DNA of 35,107 nucleotides, from positions 1-35,107 of the forward strand of contig JADIMC010000024.1 of assembly GCA_017694955.1 (NCBI GenBank), in the 5' to 3' direction. The position numbers were made by a program, and so were the translations under genes. Below, piece by piece: positions 1-8,859 of the stretch (its first letter is position 1; every line of letters starts with the position of its first letter). The notes beneath the pieces were generated by a model that saw only the letters and a program-made list of their open reading frames with translations, searched no databases and was not told the DNA's origin. Source of the DNA: Candidatus Limisoma faecipullorum (GTDB lineage: Bacteria > Bacteroidota > Bacteroidia > Bacteroidales > Muribaculaceae).

Positions 1-118
1 GTGTCCTTGACGGAGGGCTTCCGCCCTCTTCCTTATACGTCTTCCTTTGTCTCGAAACGCTTACTGTTGCATTCTCTCAATGTGCTCTTCTTAACGCCCC
101 GTTTTCGGGTTGCGGATG

Positions 119-151
119 CAAAGGTACAACCATTACCGCACTCGCTCCAAA
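119..151 (-). promoter_or_regulatory. Leftward Bacteroidota-type promoter at window edge
   Basis: Read on the minus strand there is a -33 TTTG (148-151), a 21-nt spacer and a -7 box TACCTTTG (119-126), which fits the Bacteroidota TTTG/TAnnTTTG consensus. An AT-rich stretch (about 155-280) lies upstream. Transcription would run left and out of the window. The leader contains a strong GNRA-like hairpin (GAGGGC-GGAA-GCCCTC, 13-28) and no convincing ORF, so the product may be a stable RNA operon, but the gene itself is not visible. Confidence 0.7.
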
Positions 152-274
152 TCTTTTTGCAACTTTTTTATGCTGTAAAACATATTTTTCAATCAACAGC
201 CTTTCTCACAGAGATTTGTAAAATGTTAAATATTGTAAAACAAATATGGAATTGGATAATATTTGAAAAAACAA

Positions 275-336
275 ACAAAAAAACGGCATAGCAGCCACGC
301 TTATGCAAACCAATCATAAACGTAACGGCCATGCCG
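275..336 (-). terminator. Terminator of the GLUG-protein gene
   Basis: On the minus strand, CGGCAT (331-336) pairs with ATGCCG (284-289). Additional GGC/GCC pairing lies inside, and a run of seven T follows at 277-283. It lies about 50 nt past the stop codon of the gene ending at 387 and has the form of an intrinsic terminator. Confidence 0.65.
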
Positions 337-386
337 CCTATCCATTATTCATCCGTCCGCTTTAGAATACAGATACTACAATTTCA

Positions 387-3300
387 TCATTCTACATTGA
401 AAACTTTCAAAGTCTCCATTGTACCATCGTCATAAGTGCGTATTACCATATATACGGCACCGTCGCGGAAAGAAGGTTCCGGAACTTGAACACCATTAGT
501 GTTATACCAAACCTCCTTGACAACAGTTCTGCTTCCATCAACACCTTCGACACCGGCATCCTCCTTGTCGCAATTGATTTCAAACTCTCTGGTCAACTCG
601 CCAGCAGAAGCCGTCAACACAGCCTTGCCGACAAATGCTTCCGGACTGAATTCAGCATTGAATCCCGAGAAAGAAATATTTGGAACAGAAGCAGTCCAAG
701 TCAATCCTTCAGGCGCACCGACAAAGAAGTTCTGAGTAACCAAATCCTTTGTATCGCCTTCCGCAAACCCTATTGTCACAGCATTGACCAATGCTTCCGG
801 CACGGTATTCAAAGTCGCAACCATCGGCAACGTATATTCATCGCCATTAGTCCAACCTTCGCCCATATCTTCCAACTTGGCAAGTTCTGCCACTGTCGTA
901 GCAGTTCCCACCGTGCTGTTTGTATATGTGCCAAAATCCGTAACAAAATACGACCCTTCGACTTTGTTTTCCTCCGACCAAAGCTTACCATTAGAAAGGT
1001 TCACACCAATCAATGCACCACAAGTGTCGGCTTCAGCGACTATGCTACCGGCATTATAGCAACGAATAACCTGTGTCTTGTCCTTGACCGGAACACCAAT
1101 AAGTCCGCCTACCTGGCTTGCACCGGTGACAGTTCCCATATTATAGCAGTTGACATACGATGCTCCGCCCTGTCCGGCAATACCACCAATTCCATATCCC
1201 GAAGAAGCGGCTGTAGTACCCGGCTCGGTAGAAGTCGTGGAAACATCGCCAACATTGAAACTGTTCTCCACCGTTCCTCCCGTGCCGTATCCGGAAATAC
1301 CACCTGCACGGTTGAGCGACGAAACAATCGTTCCTGAATTCCAAGCATTCTTAACCACACTTGCAGCGCCATCCAAACGCCCGACAATACCGGCAACGCC
1401 CTGACCGCCTTCGATGCTTCCCGTATTATAGACATCCTCAACAATCACATAATCTCTTACATAACCGATAATACCGGCCGAATGATGTCCAGTTGACAAT
1501 ATGTCGCCTGCATTGTAGCAGTCACGTATTACCACCGTGCCGTCTTCCGGAACAGTCGCTTTCGGATATGCAGCGATACCTGCCGTGTATTGGTTTGTTG
1601 AATTCACCGTTCCTGTGTTATAGCAATAGGTAAATTGCGACCCGATATTATAGAAGGCAACCAATCCGGCAGTCGGCGAGCTTGTAGAGCCTTGTGCCTT
1701 CGTCGCATAAGCCGTTATGTTTCCCGTATTATAACACTCTGTAAGAATCAGCGGATTCCGTGCCGAAGTGGAAGAATTAGTGGCCGCGATAAGTCCGGCG
1801 ACAACAGCCGTGCCCGTGACATCACCCTCATTCCAGCACTTATACAGCTCCATAGCCCCCACGCTCGTACTCGTTGATTTGGCATAAGCGATAAGTCCGG
1901 CAAGATTCTTAGTGTTGTCAACATCGGTAATCTCTATATCACCTTTGTTATAGCACTCTTCCAAACGGATAGGATTAGCCTCCGCAATCAGACCGGCAGT
2001 GTAATTGCCCTTGCCGTTGTTGGTAATCTTACCCTCGTTACCGCAACGCACAAGCACTACACCATTGTCAACCTCTGCCGACAGTCCGGCAATATTTGTG
2101 CCCGTACCGGAAATATTACCCTTGTTGACACAATCGGTCAAACGAGCCGTAGCATAAAGTCTGCCGAATCCGGAGACATCATTGCCTTTGGTTGAATTGA
2201 CATTGATTTCGTTGACACAATTGGTAAGCGTACCATACACCTCGCCAGTGAAACCACCTGAAGAAGCCATCGCTGTCTCCACATCACCGGCAAGCGTAAG
2301 GTTCGACACTGCACCAGCTTCGCCCACCGTGCATATAGCTCCTTGGAACGTAGCTGTCGGCGTGAAGCTGATGCCGCTGATACGTTTCCCGTCGCCGTCG
2401 AGCGAGCCTTGCAACATTGTCACACCGTCGGAAGCAAGCATCTTGAATTCCGTATCAGTAAAGTCGATGTCGGAAGTGACCTTCAAGAATTTACCTTCAA
2501 ACGATTCGGCAATCGCCGTCATATAATCCGAAAGATTGTTCCAGTCTGCCGCGGTGGATATCTGATACGGATCTTCAGCCGTGCCAGCTCCTGCCAACGG
2601 CACATTCGGAGCGCGCTTGATTTCTATCATCTTAACATAATCGCCCCAATCGGCAACAACAGTGTCAACCACAAGAGTCTCGACCATCTCCGGAGAATAA
2701 AGCGAAGTGCCTCCGATAGCAAATGCTTCCTGACGTTTCAACGACCATTTCAAACCGTCCTCTTTCGCCAACTGGGCATTCTGACTCATATCCTTGGCTG
2801 TCACACCAGGCTTCATCGACACTATCACCTTACGTCCCTTCATCATCTTCTCCTCTTCCGTGAATTGTTTCAATACAGGATATTGTCCTGCCGTGAAATC
2901 CCATAATTGAGCATCGAAGCCTTCCAAAGGAGTACCCGAAGTGAGAACAGAAGTCTCGACGCCGGTCATTCCTTCCATATCGGCATTACCGATGGCCTTC
3001 ACTATGATTATCTGCGCATCCCAGTAATTGTTCTGGATTGCGCCTTGCGTACCGGCATATCCTGCAAGAGCACCTATCGTAGTTATGTCAGGTGTTGAAA
3101 CGACACCGTAATTGATAGCGTTGCTCATATCATTCACGCCGGAACCTAATGTATGGGAAATCTTACCAAACGAGCCTGCTATACCACCAGCCCTTGCACC
3201 GGCTGCAATAACAGACCCGGCATTTACGACATTTCTTATTATAGAACCGTTGGCGTTGCCGACAATACCACCGGCACCAGTACGCATCTTTGTTCCCGCG

Positions 3301-6300
3301 AAAGCCTGCGAAATCTCGTCAACCGTAATCGTTCCTGCATTAGCGCAATTCTCGACAGTGCCTTGGTCTTCACCCGACATACCGCCTGCATACTGGTATC
3401 CGCACAAGATGTCACCCGCATTGTAGCATCCCGAAATCACGCCTCCTTTAAGATTGCGTCCAGCAATGCCACCAATTTTATTGCTATATCCCGTCACGTC
3501 TGCATAATTGCGGCAATTCTCTATTCTTCCGTAATTGTCGCCGGCAATTGCACCCGATGCAGACCAGAACGTCAATTCCGCGTCAGCAGCTATCGTCAAA
3601 TTCTTGACAACGCCGTCAACACCAATCCTTCCAAAGAATCCGGCATACGAACCTGTACTTGTGCTTATCGTGTTATCAGGCTTTCCGCCCTTACCGGTAG
3701 TGTCGTCCTCCGGACGGGTAGTCCATACCACCTTGTCGAGCAACAGCCGTGAGATTGAATGACCGTCGCCGTCGAACGTACCGGCAAACATACACTCAGA
3801 GGAAGCCGCAGGGTCGAAACAGATACCTACGAACGACTCGTCGTATTCCATATCGATGTCGTTGGCCAACTTGAAGTATGTACCGGCAAAATACTGCCCC
3901 TTGTTGTTGGTAATGTCCTGCAACGTCAGGATATCGTCCTTAGTCTTGAGCAGGAACGGACTTTGCTCCGTGCCTTCTCCCTCATAAGGTATGGGAGCAA
4001 TCTTAATCACAAGCGGATAGCTTACAGACCCGTTCCTGACAATAAGCGTGTCGGCTCCGAATTCATCCTTGATTTGAATCTTGCCATCCACAATCGAGCT
4101 GAAATAGCCTTCGCTTGCAAGCTCATCATCCTTATACATCAAATATTCGGTATTACCCATCGGCCTTAGCTCGACATCTCCCGAAATCTTGTTCAAGGAA
4201 TTGCCTTCGCTCATCGCAATGACAGAAGCCGACATATAAGCGGCCTCATTCTCATCTATCCCCTTCAGGCGCGGATACTGCCCTTCGGCATATGTCCAAG
4301 CTTCAGCGTCGAAACCGGCGACACCCGCAGCCTTAGTAAGGTCGGAAGTCTGCACACCATACTTGACCGAGCCGAAATTGGAAAGCTGACGGTTGAAATA
4401 TATGTTGGAGATTTCCGGAGCAGCCCCTTCCTGAAGATAACCGATTATCTCGCGCGCGTCATTCTCGGCATCGTAACCGGTTGTGTAGGCCTTAACCGAC
4501 GTAGCCGTATAGCTGCCGCTTATCGACGACTGGTGCACTGTGCCCTCGCCATCCTCATACGACCCTACGGAGCCGACCAATCCGCCAACCCTCTGCGACG
4601 ATTCGTTTACAACGGATCCCACACTGTAACTGTTCTTTATCGAACCGTAAAGCGACCCTGCCAGACCACCGGCAGCCGAATTCTGCAAAGAAGTGGCGAT
4701 TTCACCCACACTGAAGCAATTCTCGATTGCGCCACGGTAGCATGTACCGGCAATACCGCCTACATAACCGCCTGTCTCATACGTGACCGCGTCAACCGTC
4801 CCGGAGAAATAGCAATTACGTGCAGTAGCCTCGTACAAGGAAGCGACAAGACCGCCCGACGGATACGTCTCTGCCGGAGATGCCACAACCACAGTTGTTT
4901 CCGTGGCGTTGCAATTCTCAATCAAAGCGTCAACCTCGCTGGCAAAGCCCGCAGCGTTTCCGCCAAGACCGATGATTGTTGACTTAGATACAGAGCTGTT
5001 GGTCACGGTGACGACAATACCCGCCAGACCACCGGTAGTCCTGCCCTGGTTCACGATTTCGGCACCTGTCACATGGCAGTTGTCAATCGTTCCGTCCGAC
5101 CATCCAGCTATGGCTGCGGCAAAGCTGTTTTGCGCCATCACCACCGGATTCTCCATCGTAAGATTCCTTATCACGCTTGACGCGCCTGCGCGCCCGAAGA
5201 GCGCCGCATAACCGGCATCGCCTGTAGATATGTTGATTCCTATAATCTTATGATTATTACCGTCAAATGTGCCGGAGAAATGATGATACCAATCATCACC
5301 TATCGGCGTGAAGCGGAAGCCGCCCATATCTATATCGTTCTCAAGGCGGAAATACTTGCCGTCAAACGCTGACGAATAGCTAATGCCATCCGTGCTCGTG
5401 GCATTGTATTCCGACTCTGGCACATTATTGACTTTTTCAGAAAGAAGGACCAAATCGTCCAATGTCTTTATCAGATACGGACTTGCCTCCGTTCCTTCTC
5501 CTTCAAATTCGCTTACCGACAATTCCGGATAAGAAATGTCGAACGGCACCGTGACGCTGCCGTCCGTCAGGATTCCAAGATAGCTCGTGGAATTAGTCAT
5601 CGTCCAGTCCTTCCACGAGACAGTGCGGTTGTCAGCCGCAACTTCCGTAGTAATCGTTCCGGCAAATCCTGTCGCCACGCCCGTTTGACTGTAGGTTATG
5701 GCATTTGTGTAGAAATTGTCGCCATAATTTTCCATACGTGCTATCTGCGAGCTTATTGTCGCCGTCTTGTCTCTGTTAAGGACAAGCTCCACTGTCATAC
5801 CATAGTTTCCGAAATTCTTTACGGAAAGTATGTTCGGCGAGGTTTGCTCAGCAATCACATTATATGTAATCGGGTCGTCGGAAAACGATTTCTGCGTCAT
5901 CGTAGCGTTGGCACGCTCAAACAATGTATTTCCGAATATTCCGAAATACCCGTCGGCATATTCGCCCTCAGCGACAAATATGCCCCACCAAGAAGTGATG
6001 GATATCGTACCGTCATCGTTAATCACGCCCTCGATATTCTGCGAGCGGTCCGGAGTGACATAGCCCGGCTCGTCGCCCTCTACTACCGCCACAATGTCGA
6101 GCCATCCATACGGGTCCACTTCAAGGACTTTCTGGTTGGGGATGGAAACAGTACCGGCAGCCACATCCACCGTCGCCGTTATTTCAATTCCCATATCATA
6201 GAAATTGACAATCTTGACAGTGTTCGGCTCATCCGCCACTGTCTCGATTTTCACGCCCTTACCGCCGTCAGCGCCGGGAGAGACAAGAGTACTGTAAGTT

Positions 6301-6587
6301 TGCACCCACTCGCCGGCAAGGTCGCCTGCCGCACTGAGCGAAGCCGCTTTTGCCTGTGATTTACGCAGAAGCGGTTTTGCTTTCTGTGCTTTCACACCGT
6401 CAATCAGTTTTCCACCCTTTTGCAATGTGAACGCGGAAATTTCCGCGTTCTCCAACGTGGTCGATGAAAGCGGCACCGGATTCTGGGCGACACTCATCGT
6501 GGAATAGTCCGTGGCAAGAACGCCCGACGGAAGGCATACGCTCACAAGAAGTGCCCCAATTAAAGAAGTCAGCTTTCTCATAGACAT
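387..6587 (-). CDS. Giant secreted GLUG-repeat protein with sorting-like C-terminus
   Basis: This 2066-residue protein begins with a signal peptide (residues about 1-25, ending near LATD). Residues about 90-355 form a beta-rich N-terminal region I cannot assign. Three long modules follow, starting near residues 361, 867 and 1333. Each opens with a GEGT/GAGT-x2-P(Y/F) segment, then an 'F.L.NDIDM' strand, a 'GTFDG..H.I.G' strand and many GLUG motifs of the form GG(I/L)(A/V)G..G.(I/V).NC.N.G. Such repeats usually build a beta-helix. The last 50 residues (WYNTNGVQVPEPSF, then YMVIR, ending KVFNVE) resemble the short C-terminal sorting tails of Bacteroidales type IX or surface proteins. That likeness is inference. 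A surface-exposed or adhesin-like role is plausible; no catalytic domain is visible. Translation could start at either of two close ATGs, MSMRK or MRK. Confidence 0.85.
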   Translation of the reverse strand: MSMRKLTSLIGALLVSVCLPSGVLATDYSTMSVAQNPVPLSSTTLENAEISAFTLQKGGKLIDGVKAQKAKPLLRKSQAKAASLSAAGDLAGEWVQTYSTLVSPGADGGKGVKIETVADEPNTVKIVNFYDMGIEITATVDVAAGTVSIPNQKVLEVDPYGWLDIVAVVEGDEPGYVTPDRSQNIEGVINDDGTISITSWWGIFVAEGEYADGYFGIFGNTLFERANATMTQKSFSDDPITYNVIAEQTSPNILSVKNFGNYGMTVELVLNRDKTATISSQIARMENYGDNFYTNAITYSQTGVATGFAGTITTEVAADNRTVSWKDWTMTNSTSYLGILTDGSVTVPFDISYPELSVSEFEGEGTEASPYLIKTLDDLVLLSEKVNNVPESEYNATSTDGISYSSAFDGKYFRLENDIDMGGFRFTPIGDDWYHHFSGTFDGNNHKIIGINISTGDAGYAALFGRAGASSVIRNLTMENPVVMAQNSFAAAIAGWSDGTIDNCHVTGAEIVNQGRTTGGLAGIVVTVTNSSVSKSTIIGLGGNAAGFASEVDALIENCNATETTVVVASPAETYPSGGLVASLYEATARNCYFSGTVDAVTYETGGYVGGIAGTCYRGAIENCFSVGEIATSLQNSAAGGLAGSLYGSIKNSYSVGSVVNESSQRVGGLVGSVGSYEDGEGTVHQSSISGSYTATSVKAYTTGYDAENDAREIIGYLQEGAAPEISNIYFNRQLSNFGSVKYGVQTSDLTKAAGVAGFDAEAWTYAEGQYPRLKGIDENEAAYMSASVIAMSEGNSLNKISGDVELRPMGNTEYLMYKDDELASEGYFSSIVDGKIQIKDEFGADTLIVRNGSVSYPLVIKIAPIPYEGEGTEQSPFLLKTKDDILTLQDITNNKGQYFAGTYFKLANDIDMEYDESFVGICFDPAASSECMFAGTFDGDGHSISRLLLDKVVWTTRPEDDTTGKGGKPDNTISTSTGSYAGFFGRIGVDGVVKNLTIAADAELTFWSASGAIAGDNYGRIENCRNYADVTGYSNKIGGIAGRNLKGGVISGCYNAGDILCGYQYAGGMSGEDQGTVENCANAGTITVDEISQAFAGTKMRTGAGGIVGNANGSIIRNVVNAGSVIAAGARAGGIAGSFGKISHTLGSGVNDMSNAINYGVVSTPDITTIGALAGYAGTQGAIQNNYWDAQIIIVKAIGNADMEGMTGVETSVLTSGTPLEGFDAQLWDFTAGQYPVLKQFTEEEKMMKGRKVIVSMKPGVTAKDMSQNAQLAKEDGLKWSLKRQEAFAIGGTSLYSPEMVETLVVDTVVADWGDYVKMIEIKRAPNVPLAGAGTAEDPYQISTAADWNNLSDYMTAIAESFEGKFLKVTSDIDFTDTEFKMLASDGVTMLQGSLDGDGKRISGISFTPTATFQGAICTVGEAGAVSNLTLAGDVETAMASSGGFTGEVYGTLTNCVNEINVNSTKGNDVSGFGRLYATARLTDCVNKGNISGTGTNIAGLSAEVDNGVVLVRCGNEGKITNNGKGNYTAGLIAEANPIRLEECYNKGDIEITDVDNTKNLAGLIAYAKSTSTSVGAMELYKCWNEGDVTGTAVVAGLIAATNSSTSARNPLILTECYNTGNITAYATKAQGSTSSPTAGLVAFYNIGSQFTYCYNTGTVNSTNQYTAGIAAYPKATVPEDGTVVIRDCYNAGDILSTGHHSAGIIGYVRDYVIVEDVYNTGSIEGGQGVAGIVGRLDGAASVVKNAWNSGTIVSSLNRAGGISGYGTGGTVENSFNVGDVSTTSTEPGTTAASSGYGIGGIAGQGGASYVNCYNMGTVTGASQVGGLIGVPVKDKTQVIRCYNAGSIVAEADTCGALIGVNLSNGKLWSEENKVEGSYFVTDFGTYTNSTVGTATTVAELAKLEDMGEGWTNGDEYTLPMVATLNTVPEALVNAVTIGFAEGDTKDLVTQNFFVGAPEGLTWTASVPNISFSGFNAEFSPEAFVGKAVLTASAGELTREFEINCDKEDAGVEGVDGSRTVVKEVWYNTNGVQVPEPSFRDGAVYMVIRTYDDGTMETLKVFNVE

Positions 6588-6728
6588 AATACAGAGGATT
6601 AGTTAAATAAAACGATACCTGTCTTTCCGGCACACTCCATCCTCCTTTTGGAATGCCCTTTAAACAAGTATTAAATTTAAAACACTCTCAACTTCAAACC
6701 TTATAGCATATAATGGTGTTATGTTTGC

Positions 6729-6742
6729 TTGTTGTACAACAA
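6729..6742. promoter_or_regulatory. 14-bp perfect palindrome at the GLUG-gene promoter
   Basis: TTGTTGTACAACAA reads identically on both strands and overlaps the -7 box at the start-site side, where a repressor operator would be expected. Its function is inferred from position only. Confidence 0.4.
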
Positions 6743-6747
6743 AAGTA
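6740..6747 (-). promoter_or_regulatory. -7 box of the GLUG-protein gene
   Basis: TACTTTTG on the minus strand matches TAnnTTTG, but no clear TTTG sits 19-22 nt upstream. It would give a leader of about 145 nt. A perfect 14-bp dyad (6729-6742) overlaps its downstream edge. Confidence 0.45.
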
Positions 6748-6770
6748 AATAAAACAATAACATTTTCATA

Positions 6771-6801
6771 ACGATTCGTCACATTTTGAAAGTCGAATCG
6801 T
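6771..6801. repeat. Inverted repeat between recF and the GLUG gene
   Basis: ACGATTCG (6771-6778) and CGAATCGT (6794-6801) form a perfect 8-bp stem around a 15-nt loop. It lies between the recF stop and the GLUG-gene promoter. There is no T tract, so it is either a weak terminator or an upstream regulatory site. Confidence 0.4.
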
Positions 6802-6831
6802 GCGAAATAACATTATTTAACGCCGCAATCC

Positions 6832-7929
6832 CTACTGATGCAGACTGCGACAAACGCCAGACTCCACCGAGAATATCCGGTAGCTGCTGCCTACAGCCCG
6901 GATGGTCTCGTCGAGATGCTGACGGTTGGTATCGGATATGAAAATCTGCCCGAAAGCCTTGTCGGAGACAATCCTCATTATGTTGGCCACACGCAGCGAA
7001 TCAAGCTTGTCGAAAATGTCGTCAAGCAATAGCAACGGAGTGATGCCGCACAGCTCCTTCAAGAAATCGAACTGGGCGAAACGCAATGCGATAGTATAGG
7101 TCTTGCACTGCCCTTGCGAGCCTATTTTCCGCATCAGCTCACTGCCGAGCATCAATTCGATGTCATCGCGGTGAACACCTTGCGAAGTGAAGCCCAAAAG
7201 CCTGTCTTTCTGGAAATTGTCGTGTAGCAATTGCAGCATCGGCTTTTCGTTAAGCTCGCTGCGATAGTCGAGACTGACCGTCTCGTTGTTGTTGCCTATG
7301 AAATTATAATAACGCATGAAGATGGGCGTGAATTTCACAATCCACTCCTTTCGGCACGCGTATATCTCCTGCGCGGCTTCCGACAGATATGCGTCAACAG
7401 TCTCAAAAAGCAACGGGTCGGCACACCCCTGCTTGAGCATCACATTGCGCTGCTCAAGCGCCTTGTTGTAACGGATAAGAGCATCGAGATAACGGCTGTC
7501 GCCCTGCGATATGATCCGGTCCACCAGACGCCGGCGCTCCTCTCCTCCGCCCACAATCATATTCCAGTCCTGTGGCGAGACAAGCACCAGAGGAAGCAGC
7601 CCGATATGCCCGCTCATCCGCTTATACTCCTTGCCGTTGCGCTTCACCGACTTTTTCTTCCCCTTCTGTATGGCACAAGATATGTTTTCCGTCTTTCCGG
7701 CACGCTCATACTCACCCTGCAAAAGCATATACTCCTCACCATAGCGCACAGTATTGGCATCGGTCGATGAAAGCGAGCTTTTGCAATTACTCAGATAGTA
7801 TATGGCATCAAGTATGTTGGTCTTGCCCATACCGTTATTGCCAAGCAGGCAGTTCACCTTATCGGAAAACTCCAGCGAGGCTTCCGGTATGTTCCTATAA
7901 TTCAATATGGAAAGCTTCTTCAATATCAT
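6832..7929 (-). CDS. recF: DNA replication and repair protein RecF
   Basis: RecF is an SMC-like ATPase that binds gapped DNA and helps load RecA at stalled or damaged forks. The protein begins MILKKLSILNYRN. It carries a Walker A GNNGMGKT near residue 30, the RecF signature region 'QGVHRDD' near residue 250 and a Walker B 'LLLLDDIFDKLD' near residue 300. Its 365 residues are the normal family length. The frame stays open upstream to 7983, but those extra 18 codons lie within the first unit of the 83-bp repeat and upstream of the promoter-like -7 box, so I start at 7929. The -7 box ends only five bases before this ATG, so a transcript from the nearest copy would be nearly leaderless. Confidence 0.93.
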   Translation of the reverse strand: MILKKLSILNYRNIPEASLEFSDKVNCLLGNNGMGKTNILDAIYYLSNCKSSLSSTDANTVRYGEEYMLLQGEYERAGKTENISCAIQKGKKKSVKRNGKEYKRMSGHIGLLPLVLVSPQDWNMIVGGGEERRRLVDRIISQGDSRYLDALIRYNKALEQRNVMLKQGCADPLLFETVDAYLSEAAQEIYACRKEWIVKFTPIFMRYYNFIGNNNETVSLDYRSELNEKPMLQLLHDNFQKDRLLGFTSQGVHRDDIELMLGSELMRKIGSQGQCKTYTIALRFAQFDFLKELCGITPLLLLDDIFDKLDSLRVANIMRIVSDKAFGQIFISDTNRQHLDETIRAVGSSYRIFSVESGVCRSLHQ

Positions 7930-7933
7930 ATTG

Positions 7934-7965
7934 CAAATATAGTGCAAGGCGAGCGCAAAGACAAA
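7934..7965 (-). promoter_or_regulatory. recF-proximal promoter inside the repeat
   Basis: On the minus strand, TTTG (7962-7965), a 20-nt spacer and TATATTTG (7934-7941) match the Bacteroidota consensus. The same arrangement recurs 83 bp upstream in the second unit. Confidence 0.6.
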
Positions 7966-8182
7966 TGAAAACAAAGTTTTCAAATTTGGCTATGCCGAGC
8001 CGAAGCATATATTATTCAAATATAGTGCAAGGCGAGCGCAAAGACAAATGAAAACAAAGTTTTCAAATTTGACTATGCCGAGCCGAAGCCTATATTATTC
8101 AAATACAGTGCAAGGCGAGCGCAAAGACAAATGAAAACGAAGTTTTCAAATTTGGCCATGCCGAGCCGTAGCCTATATTATT
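7934..8182. repeat. Three tandem 83-bp repeats upstream of recF
   Basis: Units start at 7934, 8017 and 8100, each exactly 83 bp and differing at a few bases; a fourth fragment trails off after 8183. Each unit contains GAAAAC-AAA-GTTTTC (a short hairpin; one stem base differs in unit 3), a GC-rich 'GCAAGGCGAGCGC' segment and a 'TGCCGAGCCG' segment. Read leftward, units 1 and 2 carry TTTG-N20-TATATTTG, a near-consensus promoter pointing at recF. In unit 3 the -7 box is altered to TGTATTTG. Confidence 0.9.
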
Positions 8183-8212
8183 AAAATATGCGCAAGGCAA
8201 AAAGCAATTCTC

Positions 8213-8779
8213 TCATTTCCTTTTACCAAGCAGCAAATCCCACGCCACAGGTGCAAACAGATACGTCCCCGGCACCGGACGGCACACTGCCAACACCTTG
8301 ACCGGCTTAAATTCATTTTCCGACACGGCTGAATATGCCCGGATACAACGGTGCCCCACGACACACACCGGATTCTCCGCACCTCCACACAGCCATTCGT
8401 TGCGTTGCATGACAGCTTTCGCATCCGACCTATGCAAAAACCGCGTCACGCTCCGCTTCCATCCCGGCAGCGCCAATTCCACCACCCTGACGCAATCTTC
8501 CGGGAGCACCACCGTCACAGCCAAATTGCCGTCAACCGAGGCAATACAGTCTCCGGCAATCTCCATCACGGGCACCATTTCCATCGGACCACAAGAAAGG
8601 AGGTGCTCGTAACGGCTGTCGATTTCCGCCTGCAAAAGCCTGTCAAGGTCAATCCCGTCATCCCTCACAAGCTCGCAATCAGTCTGCGTCTGGAAATAGC
8701 CCGACCTCAATTTCCATTCCTCCAGCATCTCTTTTTGCGTGTAGCGCAGCATAGCGGCGTTCTGATTGCTCTCTTCCAT
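8213..8779 (-). CDS. Conserved-looking hypothetical protein
   Basis: I do not recognise this 188-residue soluble protein. It begins MEESNQNAAMLRYTQKE, and no signal peptide or membrane segment is visible. The first 70 residues look helical and the rest is mixed alpha/beta with several cysteines. The open frame extends upstream to 8887, but those codons overlap the divergent aroK start and are Arg/Cys rich, unlike the remainder, so I prefer the ATG at 8779. It is divergent from aroK and ends just before the 83-bp array. Confidence 0.65.
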   Translation of the reverse strand: MEESNQNAAMLRYTQKEMLEEWKLRSGYFQTQTDCELVRDDGIDLDRLLQAEIDSRYEHLLSCGPMEMVPVMEIAGDCIASVDGNLAVTVVLPEDCVRVVELALPGWKRSVTRFLHRSDAKAVMQRNEWLCGGAENPVCVVGHRCIRAYSAVSENEFKPVKVLAVCRPVPGTYLFAPVAWDLLLGKRK

Positions 8780-8790
8780 GGTTTTTTCTG

Positions 8791-8826
8791 CAAATCTAAG
8801 ACGACAGACTGCACACCGGACGCAAA
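8791..8826 (-). promoter_or_regulatory. Possible promoter of the 8213-8779 gene
   Basis: TAGATTTG on the minus strand (8791-8798) matches the -7 consensus 11 nt upstream of the chosen ATG. The nearest TTTG (8823-8826) is 24 nt away, longer than usual, so the call is tentative. Confidence 0.4.
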
Positions 8827-8859
8827 AAAGAGAACATGCTCTTGAAAAATACACAGGAT

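Larger units (their letters stand above)
1..386. other. Non-coding left edge
   Basis: I see no real gene in this stretch. The one open frame (1-291, plus strand) starts at the window edge, runs across an AT-rich promoter region and resembles no protein I know. The stretch holds the leftward promoter and its leader, plus a terminator for the GLUG-protein gene. Confidence 0.6.

Noticed and set aside
486-1337. Long open frames on the plus strand opposite the GLUG gene
   Set aside because: They are antisense shadows of a GC-rich repetitive gene, with Ser/Arg/Thr-rich translations and no motif or start signal.
8173-8424. Short minus-strand frame running into the 83-bp repeat
   Set aside because: It overlaps the better-supported 8213-8779 gene in another frame, and its translation is Cys/Arg-rich without motifs.
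8836-8859. Upstream ATG for shikimate kinase
   Set aside because: In frame, but it adds eight residues not typical of the family; kept only as an alternative.
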